Shown: positions 1 to 10,413 of the stretch, in pieces | How the letters are laid out: each line of letters begins with the position of its first letter | Numbering within the stretch: position 1 is the stretch's first letter | Source: Saliniplasma sp046497075 | GTDB taxonomy: Archaea; Thermoplasmatota; Thermoplasmata; Halarchaeoplasmatales; Halarchaeoplasmataceae | Direction: 5' to 3' | Length of the DNA stretch: 64,000 nucleotides | Assembly (NCBI GenBank): GCA_046497075.1 | Contig: JAWOGF010000050.1 | Span: 1 to 64,000, forward strand | The notes under the pieces: model-generated | Told to the model about the DNA's origin: nothing | The model's input: only the letters and a program-made list of their open reading frames with translations | Databases searched by the model: none | Translations under genes and position numbers: made by a program

Positions 1-950
<950 letters not shown>

Positions 951-1055
951 TTGGACTGGTCATTAGACAGGTCTGTGTATGGAAGTTACTTTTCTTAATA
1001 CAAAAGTATCGATAGATAGAGCTTTAGCTATGTTCTGAAATATTTTTAAAATGAT

Positions 1056-1469
1056 TTACCATAAACCAGCTGGTGTAAGAGAATCTAATATCAGATGGGA
1101 TATGTATCCTAGAAGAAAAAAGTAAAGGGACCACAAGCCTATATTTTTATCAGTTGATAATAGATATAGAGTGATAACAGTCATCCCGATAAACAAAAAG
1201 AGAAGGATCTTACTGTGTGCGAATTTTCTGTGTCTAGGTGAAAAAGGGGGATCTAATTTGTCAGGGAGTAATGCACCAAGGGATACGAACAATAATAAAA
1301 GTAAAGTCTTGAAAAACATCGAGGCCCCTATAAGGTCTGTAAAGATATCCAAAGAAGGAATATCCATCGATCGGATAGTCACTAAAACTAAATAGCCAAA
1401 TAACCCGAATAATAGACCCCCGAAGATATGTGCGCTCCTTCTCATCGGTTTCCGAGTAATAATTACCAT
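1056..1469 (-). CDS. YdjM/DUF457-like integral membrane protein (putative metal-dependent hydrolase fold)
   Basis: 137 residues with about four hydrophobic segments. The family signature is present: a DKLDPP-RHRKFAHS stretch after the second membrane span and a C-terminal ISHLILDSLTPAGLW, giving the conserved Asp and His residues expected of the YdjM/LexA-regulated DUF457 family. Members are membrane proteins described as metal-dependent hydrolases, but their substrate is unknown. The length is short for the family (often 150-200 aa) and the protein stops at the LTPAGLW motif, so it may be a minimal form. It is transcribed towards the 23S gene and divergently from trpS, with 95 bp between the two starts. 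Confidence 0.75.
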   Translation of the reverse strand: MVIITRKPMRRSAHIFGGLLFGLFGYLVLVTIRSMDIPSLDIFTDLIGASMFFKTLLLLLFVSLGALLPDKLDPPFSPRHRKFAHSKILLFLFIGMTVITLYLLSTDKNIGLWSLYFFLLGYISHLILDSLTPAGLW

Positions 1470-1528
1470 TATTAAATTATGACCCGCAGGGTTTGATGAA
1501 AGTGATATCTATCTAGTCATAGTAGATT

Positions 1529-1535
1529 TTTTATA
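1529..1535 (+). promoter_or_regulatory. TATA box of trpS
   Basis: TTTATAA inside a T-rich run lies about 30 bp ahead of the trpS ATG at 1565. With the usual archaeal spacing of about 25 bp from box centre to start site, transcription would begin near 1558, leaving a leader of only a few bases. Confidence 0.5.
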
Positions 1536-1564
1536 ACCCTATACCTTCTTCAAAGAAGACTACT

Positions 1565-2704
1565 ATGCCTGGTGAAACAAATCCCCCTGAGAAAGATGAA
1601 GGATTCACGGTCACTCCTTGGGAAGTTGAAGGAAATATCGATTATGAAAAATTGATAGAAGAGTTCGGAACATCAAAGATAGACGAAGAACTTATAGATA
1701 GGATAAAAGATGCAGCTGGAGAAGTTCACTTCATGCTTAGAAGGAAAATCTTTTACTCCCACCGTGATTTCAACTGGATTCTAGACCAATATGAAAATAA
1801 TAATACCTTTGCTATGTATACTGGCAGGGGACCTTCGGGTAACACCCATGTTGGTCACCTGATGCCTTGGATATTCGCCCAGTGGATGCAGGAAAAGTTT
1901 GGAGTCGAATTATTTTTCCAACTTACGGATGATGAAAAATTCCTATTCAATTTCGACCTCTCTTTAGAGGACACTCATTCTTTCGCTATCGAAAACGCAC
2001 TCGATATCATAGCTCTAGGTTTCGATCCTGAAAAAACGCATATCATAATCGATACAGATAATATAGATACCCTATATCCTGTAGCTCTAAGGGTGGCAAA
2101 AAGGATCAATTTTTCCAATGTTAAGGCTGTATTTGGATTCGACAATTCTACAAATGTAGGAAGTATATTTTATACTGCTATACAATCCGCTCCATGTTTC
2201 ATACCTAGTGAACGCAAAGGAGAGAACGTACCTGTGGTCATACCCTGCGGGATAGATCAGGACGCACATTTCCGTCTGACAAGGGATATAGCTGAAACCC
2301 TTGGATATTATAAACCCGCACTACTCCACAATAAATTAGCCCCCTCACTAGATGGGACTGGAAAGATGTCAGCTAGTAAGCCTTCATCGACTATATTCAC
2401 AACGGATAGCCCAGAGGAAGTAAAGGCTAAGATAAACGAAGCCTTTACAGGTGGTCGGATCTCAGCTGAAGAGCAGAGGAAAAAAGGAGGAGATCCGGAT
2501 ATATGTGCTGTTCAAAACTACAGGTATTTCATATTTCAACCCGATGACGAGGTTGTTGAGGATATCGCAGAGAGATGTCGACAGGGAGATATTTTATGCG
2601 GGGAGTGTAAACATCTTCTTATGGAGACCATCAATGATTTCCTGAAAGAACATCAAGAAAAAAGAGAAAGGGCGAGGGATAAATTAGACGAATTCCTGTT
2701 TTAA
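1565..2704 (+). CDS. trpS: Tryptophanyl-tRNA synthetase
   Basis: 379 residues, the normal length of the archaeal/eukaryotic type of TrpRS, a class Ic synthetase that charges tRNA-Trp. The HIGH-type ATP motif is GPSGNTHVGHL near residue 90-100, and the KMSKS-type loop is KMSAS near residue 264. The central FQLTDDEKF and GIDQDAHFRLTRD segments are typical of archaeal TrpRS; the latter shapes the tryptophan/ATP pocket. A TATA-like element sits just ahead and no long leader is expected. It is a single gene followed by 142 bp of intergenic DNA carrying the aglB promoter. Confidence 0.95.
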   Translation: MPGETNPPEKDEGFTVTPWEVEGNIDYEKLIEEFGTSKIDEELIDRIKDAAGEVHFMLRRKIFYSHRDFNWILDQYENNNTFAMYTGRGPSGNTHVGHLMPWIFAQWMQEKFGVELFFQLTDDEKFLFNFDLSLEDTHSFAIENALDIIALGFDPEKTHIIIDTDNIDTLYPVALRVAKRINFSNVKAVFGFDNSTNVGSIFYTAIQSAPCFIPSERKGENVPVVIPCGIDQDAHFRLTRDIAETLGYYKPALLHNKLAPSLDGTGKMSASKPSSTIFTTDSPEEVKAKINEAFTGGRISAEEQRKKGGDPDICAVQNYRYFIFQPDDEVVEDIAERCRQGDILCGECKHLLMETINDFLKEHQEKRERARDKLDEFLF

Positions 2705-2790
2705 AAAACAAAGTTTTGGTATGGATCCCACCATACTAGTCTATATACACCTCTGGATTGAATGAGTATTCACAAAAAGGGTTGAAAAAC

Positions 2791-2799
2791 ATATATATA
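2791..2799 (+). promoter_or_regulatory. TATA box of the aglB-like gene
   Basis: ATATATATA centred near 2795. Expected start site is about 2820, giving a leader of about 25 nt that contains GGTGAT five bases before the ATG at 2847, a good Shine-Dalgarno match to the archaeal 16S tail. A nine-codon ATG mini-frame at 2811-2840 would begin before the predicted start site and is probably not translated. Confidence 0.5.
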
Positions 2800-2846
2800 G
2801 GAGTGTTTTCATGAGAAAGGCCACTGTATTTATCTGGTGATATCTG

Positions 2847-5800
2847 ATGAGATTTAGCCTATCTAATCTAGGAAAAAAAGAAGACCAAGAGAAAAGTTCC
2901 GGCTCATCGAAGTTAAAGGAACACTGGGGCACTATAGTTTCCCTCTTAGGGATATTTATAATCGCCTTATTGGTGCGAAGCTACTTTGCCTTCGATATAG
3001 CCACAAATTATGGATCACCTTTCTTGATTTCAGGTGGTTCTGATGCTTATTATTATAGGAGAGTTATCGATTTTATCACGACCAATCATCATCATCTATT
3101 ACAGGAACCTATGTTAAATTATCCTATAGGCCGTTCAAACCCGCGTCCACCTTTATTTGGATGGACCATATCTATAATGGCTTATATCTTTTCACCTCTC
3201 GTAGGAGATGTACAAATAGCTGCTGAATATGTTTTTATGTTTTCAGTAGGAGTATGGGGTGCATTGACTATATTCCCAACCTATCTGATAGGAAGGGACA
3301 TCTTTGGGAAAAAAGCTGGATTAACTGGAGCTCTGCTATTAGCTATAAGCGCGGCACATCTTCAAAGAGGGATCATCACCAATGGTGACCACGATACTTT
3401 CGTCATGTTTTTCGGTGTTACTGGTTTCTATTTCTTCATGAGAGCTTTGAAGGGTATCGATGCTAAAAGAGATTGGGTACAGGATTGGGCGGACAAGACC
3501 AAGATAAAGGAAGGTTTCTTGGATTTCGTCTCTGAAAATAAAACAACTTTACTCTATGCAGCTATGACCGGTATAGCTTTTGGAGCTGTAGCTCTTGCTT
3601 GGCAGGGCTATGTATATATGATCGCTATAATTCTGGTATATTACGGGCTTCAGTTGTTCGTTGATAAATTTAAGAGAAGAGATTCCTTCGGTGTCACAAT
3701 GTGCGTTATGGTATCCGTTTCCGTTACCCTCTTATTGGCAGCACCATATTACGTGACAACAGGTGTTGGGTTTAATTTGCCGTCAAGTGTAGGTCAGTTC
3801 TTCGATGTCCCACTACTATTATTCCTAGGGATGATGATCGTAGGCGTATACTTCACGGTCACTAGAGATCTACCATGGCTATTTGTACTCGGGGTGTTCG
3901 CAGTTACGATAGCTACAACCCTCATACTAGGTTTTTACTTCTTTAGAAGTTTCATGGAATCTTTAATCGGAGGTGGGGGATATTTCATCCAAACACCGTT
4001 GTACGCAACCATTGCTGAAGCACAATCACCCGGTTTTAGTAACCTCGTATTAGGGACCGGAGTTCTAACTTTCTTCTTATCATTTACTGGGATCGCTCTT
4101 GCCATCTGGCATCTTAAAAAGAATTGGAACCCCGCTTTCATATTCGTTCTAGTATGGAGCGCTTTTGCAATTTACATGGCGGTTTCAGCAGCTAGATTTA
4201 TGTTCAACGCGGCCCCCGCATTCGCTTTAACAGCAGGTTGGGTAGTGGCACTTGCAGTCGATAAAGCTAATTTCCCAGATGTGGCATGGAGGATCAAAAC
4301 ATATAGAGGAAATTTACTTAAAGGCATATATGAAGGCTTCAAGATTAAACATATATCTGTGATACTTATAGTAATCTTGCTGATATTTTTACCCAACGCT
4401 ATTCACGCTTTTGATGCGGGTATACCCTACGAAAATAAGGAAAAGTATGACGATCAGATATACCAAAGCCTACCTGAATTTCTAAGACCCCCTGAAGATG
4501 AATCAGAAGAAGCAAATACATGGTATTTAGGGGCATTTGGCTACTCATTAGACGGGCCGGATGATTACTGGCCCGCAGCATGGAAATGGCTTAGAAATCA
4601 AGATACAGATCAAAAACCTGAAGACCGACCAGGATTTTTGAGTTGGTGGGACTACGGCTTTGAGGCTGCTGGTGAAGGAAAACACCCTTCCGTCGCAGAT
4701 AATTTCCAGACGGCTTATAGATTTGCAGGAAACGTCCTGATGGCTCAGAACGAATCCGAGATACTAGGGCTACTTTCAGTTAGAATGCTAGAAAAAGAGA
4801 TAGAGGAAAAAGGCGAATTCAGTGAAAGTGTTCGAAATATACTGATCGAGCAGATCGGAGAGGAAAAAACTAACGAGTTAGAAGATGTGATGGAAAATCC
4901 GAGAGACGAAAAGTATCGAGAAGAGGTACTGTCAAACCCTGATCGGTATCATCCAAGAGACGAAGAGCTACATTTCCGAAACGTGAAATACGCATATACG
5001 ATGGGACTTTTATCTTATGAAAACGTACATGATCTAGCCGATCTCTATAGGGAGATATGCTTGGAAATGGACGATAGGATAAAATACTTAGCGGTCGATA
5101 CCAGATTATTCCCACTTTCAGCAAGTCAAACAGGTGTGTTTTACGCCCCTGCTAAGCTCTCTGGTCATAGGATAGATGATAGGCATGGGATGCGCACACC
5201 TACAGATTTCTACCAGGTCAATTTTATCGATTCTGAAAGGAATGTATACTCTGATCCTGATGATGTCCCCGAAGATGCCCAGATAGTGGACCAACGTATC
5301 GAATACCAATCTATGTTCTATAATTCTGCGTTATACAATATATTCGTGGGCTACTCGGGCAGCGATATCGGTAAGGAAGAAGGTATACCTGGTATGGAAG
5401 AGGAATTACAGGACCAGCAACCGATGCCTAGTTGGAACATGACCTATTTCAAAACGGCTTATAGAACCGCTTATTACAATCCCTATGATGATTTTCGGAA
5501 CCATACTGACGCATGGAAAGCAATATCATATGATGAAGCCATAGAAAAACAACAGGAGGAAAATGGTACCGTAGATACAAGTGGTATGGCCTATATGAGA
5601 CAGGGCGTTATTTTCCTCGAAAACTTCGATGGGGCTATAGTGGAAGGTACATTGAAAACAGAAGAAGGTAAACCGGTACCAGATGCTACAGTTACTGTAC
5701 TAGATGAAGATATGACGGTCTCTCACGTTACTAATACCGACCAGGATGGATATTATAGGGCAATAGCACCGCCTGGAACTAATAATAATATGATCGTTAC

Positions 5801-8800
5801 CCAAGGCGATATGGAAAGACCGATTCTGCAAACTAGAGGGACACAACTCGGATCTTACCAATTTAACGTTACTGAAGAGATGGCTATGCGGAAAAAGGTC
5901 GATAGAGATCACGACGGATCATGGGATTATCTGATCGAGAAAGATTTCGAAATCGAAGATGCTGAAATCGACGGACATATCTTTATCGATATGGATAAGT
6001 CTGATGAAACGGACGATGAAGAAACAGATGTATATGACTCTCAAGAACTAGCTTCAACTGAAAATACAAGATCAGATAATATAGATGATACCACCCCTGA
6101 GGTTGATCCAGGTGAAGAAGATATGGAAATCAATCAAGAAGATGGTGGTATGGAAATCAATCAAGAAGATGGTGGTATGGAAATTGATCCTGGTGATGGT
6201 GGTATGGAAATTGATCCTGGAATGGGAGCGGGAGATGGTCCAGGGATGGGACCTGGAGATGGTTCTGAAGGAGATTTTGAAAAACCAGAATATGATGAAG
6301 AAAACGATACCGTTATTAACGGTGAAGTTACACTTACACATCAAAAATCAGGAAAATCATATAATATGGAAACCACTGAAGGCTATTTCAACTTCGAAGG
6401 ACTAATCCCAGGTGGCTATTCTTTGGAAACTGACGTAAAAGGAGCAGAATCTGTAGACGGTTTGAAGGTTAGTCCAGGACAGTCAATTACTAGGGATGTA
6501 GAGATGACTACAGGGGAAGCAAACCTAGAAATAGAATACGGTGAGGAAGTAGACACCGCCGAAGAGGTAATGCTCGAAGCACGACATTCCGAGACGGGAT
6601 TGAATTATTCGACTTCGGCAGAAGAAGAAGGTACTTATAATCTGGATTCTCTAATACCTGGCAAATATGATTTAACCGTCGAATCCGATGGATATACTTT
6701 TAAACAGGGTAGATACAGATTTGAAATACAAGGAAATAATGTGGAAAACATATCTGCAACGATCACCCCTGCCGAAACCGTAGAAGGGACAGCCCTCTAT
6801 AAAGGAAAATCATTGGAGAATCAGCGTATCTCGATAATTAGCTCAGAGTACTCCGATTTCCAAACGATGGTTACTACAGAGGATGACGGTGAATTTTCAG
6901 TCAAGCTCCCAGAAGGGGAGCACAGATTATACAGCAGGTCCAAAAAAGGAGAAAGGAACTTAGTGTACATGGATTTGATCACTACACCACTAGAAGAGAG
7001 GATAGAAGCAAACTTCCAAGAGGGATATCGAGTTGAAGGTAAAGCTCTTTATAGAGATTCACCAGAAGGGTCATATAACATTTTATTTACACATGAATCC
7101 GAAAAAGAGTTATCCGTAGTAACTAATTCTGAAGGAAGATTTAAGACTTATCTAATACCAGGAGATTATGATGTCTACGGTTGGAACACCCTTTCTTACA
7201 GGTCCTCAGTTTCTATGGACCGGATAGAAGTAGATGAAACTACTTCCTTTGACATAAACATAGAAAGCGGTTCAACGGTAAGCGGCACCGTTTCTAGAGA
7301 CCTTCAAGATTCAGCCGAAGAACCAGAAATGACGGGCGTTAGAAGCGATATAGAGATATTGATCGATGATAAAGTAATATCAAAAGGTAGAACCTCCTCT
7401 GAGGGTTACTATGAAATCGTCGTTCCTCATAGAAAGTGTACCGTTAGGTTTTCAGCTGAAGGTTTTGTAGTTGAAGAGTTCGAGTATAAACCCGGAGACG
7501 AACTGAAAAAGAATATGTCCCTCTACGCTAACGATGTCACTGTGAGTGGGGATATACAATATGAAACGTACTTGCCCGACAATATACCGATCAAGTTTGA
7601 AGGTATAGGTAATGGTGCTGTGGATAAAGAGATAAATATCTCAGGAAACGAATATGCTGTAGATCTTCAACCTGGAGAATATGACGTATCAGTAGATCAC
7701 ACCTTTGATAATGGGGATAGGAAAATATACCATTCTGAAGTTATAGAAGTAGAACCCGGACAAGAGGTAGATCTTGATCTTTTCTTAAAGGAACAGGTCA
7801 GATTAACTGGTATAATAAAGGACGAAGATAACGAGGTGAAAGGTGGAGAGGTAACCTTCATCGGTACCGAGATGGAAAATATCACGACTGACGGTGAGTT
7901 CGAAGTATATCTATCGCCGGGTAATTACGGAGTGAAAGCGACAAATAGAACCGAGGGACTCGCAGCACACATGGGCTATGATCTAGAAAATGCTAGCTCT
8001 ATCGATATCGTAATGAAAGATACCTATGAATACAATACGTTTGTTGATTATCAAGGAGAAGCAAAGCAAGATGTGACCGTGGAAATAGAACACCAAGAAA
8101 GTGGTTTCGTCTACACTAACACCACAGATGATACAGGATATGCCTCCTTCTCTTTAGCTCAGGGTGAATACGACTTGAATATAGATCATATTGAAAAGGA
8201 ACCGGTAGAAGGTGTTTTGAGTAGAATAAGATACTACTACTCTGAAACCAAAAGCGCAGAGGAACTAACTAATACTATACATCTCTCTAGGGAGCTTTAT
8301 AACTCTACACTATCTGGCATCGTTTCAGTAGATGGTACAGGTGTTGAAGATCTAGAGATAGAATTTATCTCCAATAGTCCTGAGGCAGTCTCGACCTCCA
8401 CTACTACCGGAACTGACGGTGAATTTGAAGTTGAGTTGTTCCACGGAATGTACACTATCTACGTTTCTTACAGGGGTTCTAGACTGTATTCAGCCTTTGA
8501 AACTTTCGCTATGGATGAAGAAGATGAAACCCTTGACATAGAACTGCAGAGAGCCTCTGTGGTCGAAGGAGAAGTGAAAAGAGAAACGGGTTTAGAAAGT
8601 GAAGTTACGTTCCAGAGACCACAAGATAGATCTGAGAGAAGCATAACTACAAATGACCAGGGATATTATGAGATCTTGATACCTAACGATTATTATAAGA
8701 TAAGCTCTGAAAAGGTTATAGGGGATAACACATACAGTGATACTAAAAACGTTGAGATACAATCGAGTAGGACCCTCGATTTGAATTTGAAATTAGTCGA

Positions 8801-9599
8801 AGAATACGGGATCGAGATTGGTGATATCTCAACCGTAAGTGCCTCACAAGGAGATGTTGTGAACTTAGAAGTAGATATTACGAATACAGGAAACGTAAGA
8901 GATGTATTCGAGATGTCCGCTGAAAAAGCGGTATGGGATATAGGATTCTCTCAACAGGAATTCGAAATCAATGCAGGTAGTACTAAAACTGTAGAACTGA
9001 CTGTACATGTCGATAATAATGCCAGTGTTGCTCATCCACCTATAAGCTTTGAAGTTATGTCACAGAATTCTGAAGAGATAGAAGAACGAGAGATCCCGTT
9101 TGATATAGAACGGATTTATGGGGTCAATATCGTACCAGAGATCAAAACGAAGACTTTTAGAAGAGGAACCATGAATTACACATTGAATATACGAAATACG
9201 GGTAATGCTGAAGATACATTTACACTAGAAGTACTCGATCAGGATGAGCTGATGAACAAAGGATGGAACGCAACTCTCTCCGATGAGAATATCGTGATCG
9301 GAGAAGGGGAAGACAGTGATATTATCCTCACTCTTGAACCAACTCGAAGCAACCCAAATAAAGAAATCGAGGTATCCCTTTCAACCCGCAGTATGAACGA
9401 TCTCTCTACTTCAGATTCGACTTCACTGAAGGTGGAATCACCTACACTAAGAAGCGATGCTGAAGACCTAGAACTAAAAGGCGAGGATATATCCTTTGAG
9501 AAAGAGGAGTTCTCACTTGAAACATGGCAGTGGGCAGCTATCGTTCTATTGATCGGGTCAATAGCTGTATACATCATGAAAAAGGAAAGGTGGATATAG
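2847..9599 (+). CDS. aglB: Giant AglB/STT3-like oligosaccharyltransferase with long extracellular repeat region
   Basis: 2250 residues. The first ~500 residues form a multi-pass membrane domain of the STT3/AglB type, which transfers lipid-linked glycans to Asn in N-x-S/T sequons on the outer face of the membrane. Catalytic landmarks are visible: the first-loop Asp66 (GGSDAYYY), the D181-H-D183 motif (NGDHDTF), the TIAE form of the external-loop-5 SVSE/TIxE motif at 388-391, and WWDYG at 600-604. Typical AglBs are 700-1000 aa. Here about 1100 extra residues follow: an acidic Gly/Met repeat (from about 1092), about ten carboxypeptidase-regulatory-like beta-sandwich repeats (..DGxYxxxxxPGxYxV..), two NEW3/CARDB-like domains near 1990-2200, and a final membrane span (WAAIVLLIGSIAVYIM) with a basic tail. 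The start is supported by GGTGAT spaced five bases upstream. The gene abuts the next one with no gap, suggesting an operon. Confidence 0.92.
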   Translation: MRFSLSNLGKKEDQEKSSGSSKLKEHWGTIVSLLGIFIIALLVRSYFAFDIATNYGSPFLISGGSDAYYYRRVIDFITTNHHHLLQEPMLNYPIGRSNPRPPLFGWTISIMAYIFSPLVGDVQIAAEYVFMFSVGVWGALTIFPTYLIGRDIFGKKAGLTGALLLAISAAHLQRGIITNGDHDTFVMFFGVTGFYFFMRALKGIDAKRDWVQDWADKTKIKEGFLDFVSENKTTLLYAAMTGIAFGAVALAWQGYVYMIAIILVYYGLQLFVDKFKRRDSFGVTMCVMVSVSVTLLLAAPYYVTTGVGFNLPSSVGQFFDVPLLLFLGMMIVGVYFTVTRDLPWLFVLGVFAVTIATTLILGFYFFRSFMESLIGGGGYFIQTPLYATIAEAQSPGFSNLVLGTGVLTFFLSFTGIALAIWHLKKNWNPAFIFVLVWSAFAIYMAVSAARFMFNAAPAFALTAGWVVALAVDKANFPDVAWRIKTYRGNLLKGIYEGFKIKHISVILIVILLIFLPNAIHAFDAGIPYENKEKYDDQIYQSLPEFLRPPEDESEEANTWYLGAFGYSLDGPDDYWPAAWKWLRNQDTDQKPEDRPGFLSWWDYGFEAAGEGKHPSVADNFQTAYRFAGNVLMAQNESEILGLLSVRMLEKEIEEKGEFSESVRNILIEQIGEEKTNELEDVMENPRDEKYREEVLSNPDRYHPRDEELHFRNVKYAYTMGLLSYENVHDLADLYREICLEMDDRIKYLAVDTRLFPLSASQTGVFYAPAKLSGHRIDDRHGMRTPTDFYQVNFIDSERNVYSDPDDVPEDAQIVDQRIEYQSMFYNSALYNIFVGYSGSDIGKEEGIPGMEEELQDQQPMPSWNMTYFKTAYRTAYYNPYDDFRNHTDAWKAISYDEAIEKQQEENGTVDTSGMAYMRQGVIFLENFDGAIVEGTLKTEEGKPVPDATVTVLDEDMTVSHVTNTDQDGYYRAIAPPGTNNNMIVTQGDMERPILQTRGTQLGSYQFNVTEEMAMRKKVDRDHDGSWDYLIEKDFEIEDAEIDGHIFIDMDKSDETDDEETDVYDSQELASTENTRSDNIDDTTPEVDPGEEDMEINQEDGGMEINQEDGGMEIDPGDGGMEIDPGMGAGDGPGMGPGDGSEGDFEKPEYDEENDTVINGEVTLTHQKSGKSYNMETTEGYFNFEGLIPGGYSLETDVKGAESVDGLKVSPGQSITRDVEMTTGEANLEIEYGEEVDTAEEVMLEARHSETGLNYSTSAEEEGTYNLDSLIPGKYDLTVESDGYTFKQGRYRFEIQGNNVENISATITPAETVEGTALYKGKSLENQRISIISSEYSDFQTMVTTEDDGEFSVKLPEGEHRLYSRSKKGERNLVYMDLITTPLEERIEANFQEGYRVEGKALYRDSPEGSYNILFTHESEKELSVVTNSEGRFKTYLIPGDYDVYGWNTLSYRSSVSMDRIEVDETTSFDINIESGSTVSGTVSRDLQDSAEEPEMTGVRSDIEILIDDKVISKGRTSSEGYYEIVVPHRKCTVRFSAEGFVVEEFEYKPGDELKKNMSLYANDVTVSGDIQYETYLPDNIPIKFEGIGNGAVDKEINISGNEYAVDLQPGEYDVSVDHTFDNGDRKIYHSEVIEVEPGQEVDLDLFLKEQVRLTGIIKDEDNEVKGGEVTFIGTEMENITTDGEFEVYLSPGNYGVKATNRTEGLAAHMGYDLENASSIDIVMKDTYEYNTFVDYQGEAKQDVTVEIEHQESGFVYTNTTDDTGYASFSLAQGEYDLNIDHIEKEPVEGVLSRIRYYYSETKSAEELTNTIHLSRELYNSTLSGIVSVDGTGVEDLEIEFISNSPEAVSTSTTTGTDGEFEVELFHGMYTIYVSYRGSRLYSAFETFAMDEEDETLDIELQRASVVEGEVKRETGLESEVTFQRPQDRSERSITTNDQGYYEILIPNDYYKISSEKVIGDNTYSDTKNVEIQSSRTLDLNLKLVEEYGIEIGDISTVSASQGDVVNLEVDITNTGNVRDVFEMSAEKAVWDIGFSQQEFEINAGSTKTVELTVHVDNNASVAHPPISFEVMSQNSEEIEEREIPFDIERIYGVNIVPEIKTKTFRRGTMNYTLNIRNTGNAEDTFTLEVLDQDELMNKGWNATLSDENIVIGEGEDSDIILTLEPTRSNPNKEIEVSLSTRSMNDLSTSDSTSLKVESPTLRSDAEDLELKGEDISFEKEEFSLETWQWAAIVLLIGSIAVYIMKKERWI
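6123..6230 (+). repeat. 27-bp tandem repeat inside the aglB-like gene (4 units)
   Basis: Four in-frame units start at 6123, 6150, 6177 and 6204, each beginning ATGGAAAT and encoding MEI(N/D)(Q/P)-type acidic glycine-rich nonapeptides. Units 1 and 2 are near identical at DNA level and units 3 and 4 share a variant, indicating recent slippage or recombination. A shorter Gly/Met-rich degenerate tail follows to about 6270. The segment is a flexible linker between the catalytic part and the beta-sandwich repeats. Confidence 0.85.
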
Positions 9600-10391
9600 A
9601 TGAAAAAGATACGAGTCGTTTCGGTAATAGTACTGATGGTATCTCTTATATTTATCTCAGGGATGGTTCCAGGAATTTCACGTTCTAAGGAACTCTCAGG
9701 TAGTGGTGTAAACATATACATAAGTGGTGATCAGGAGGTACTCGTAAATGAAACTAATACTTATGAGGCTACTATAGGTGGTGTCTTTGGAGAAGAAGAA
9801 GCTCAGAATTGGACATTGAATTCTAAGGTTATTGATGGGATGGCAACGGTATCAGCAGAAAAACAGGAATCTAACACCAGTAACGTCTTTGAAGTTGAGA
9901 TGACAGCAATGGAAAAGGGGACGGTAACCATTGAATTCGAAGGGTATTGTTCTGATGGAGATGAGACTCGGCGAGAGGTTGAAACCTTTGAAGTGGATGT
10001 ACTCGAAGTGACCACGACGTCTGTGTTAGTGACCAACCCCTCAGACACTGTGATAGAAGATGTTAAGGTCGGCCTTTTTATAGGTGGTGAATTAAAAAAG
10101 GTCGAAAAGATAGACAAGTTGGAAGTGGATGGTAGCGAGAGGGTTCAATTTAACTGGTCCAAAGAGGGGCTAGAACCCGGTGAACATAAGATGGAGATCT
10201 GGTTAGACTATGGATATGAACAGGATGAGGATTTCAACAAAGAGGACCTGTTGTTAGAAAAGAGTATTTATATCCCGGATGAAGGGGAATATACTCTTTA
10301 CACGGCCCTTGTCGTGCTTCTAATTATAGGTGTGATCGGTGCATTCTTCTACTACCAACATAAAAGAAAGAAAAGAAGAAGACCTTGGTAA
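9600..10391 (+). CDS. Exported, membrane-anchored protein with CARDB-like domain
   Basis: 263 residues. An N-terminal signal peptide or anchor (KKIRVVSVIVLMVSLIFISG) is followed by an extracellular part of two beta-rich domains. The second, around residues 135-200, reads like a CARDB/NEW3 adhesion-type domain (VTNPSDTVIEDVKVGLFIGG ... EGLEPGEHKMEIWLDY). A C-terminal membrane span (ALVVLLIIGVIGAFFYY) ends in a strongly basic tail KRKKRRRPW, giving an outside-facing, tail-anchored topology. Its ATG directly follows the stop codon of the oligosaccharyltransferase gene, so the two are almost certainly co-transcribed, and both carry the same domain type near the membrane. No catalytic motif is seen; a partner or accessory role in glycosylation is only inferred. 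Confidence 0.8.
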   Translation: MKKIRVVSVIVLMVSLIFISGMVPGISRSKELSGSGVNIYISGDQEVLVNETNTYEATIGGVFGEEEAQNWTLNSKVIDGMATVSAEKQESNTSNVFEVEMTAMEKGTVTIEFEGYCSDGDETRREVETFEVDVLEVTTTSVLVTNPSDTVIEDVKVGLFIGGELKKVEKIDKLEVDGSERVQFNWSKEGLEPGEHKMEIWLDYGYEQDEDFNKEDLLLEKSIYIPDEGEYTLYTALVVLLIIGVIGAFFYYQHKRKKRRRPW

Positions 10392-10413
10392 AAACCCACT
10401 TAAAACCCTTTTT

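Noticed and set aside
2811..2840. Nine-codon ATG mini-ORF ahead of the aglB-like gene, as a possible leader peptide
   Set aside because: The TATA box predicts transcription starting near 2820, after its ATG, and the true gene has a good Shine-Dalgarno site.
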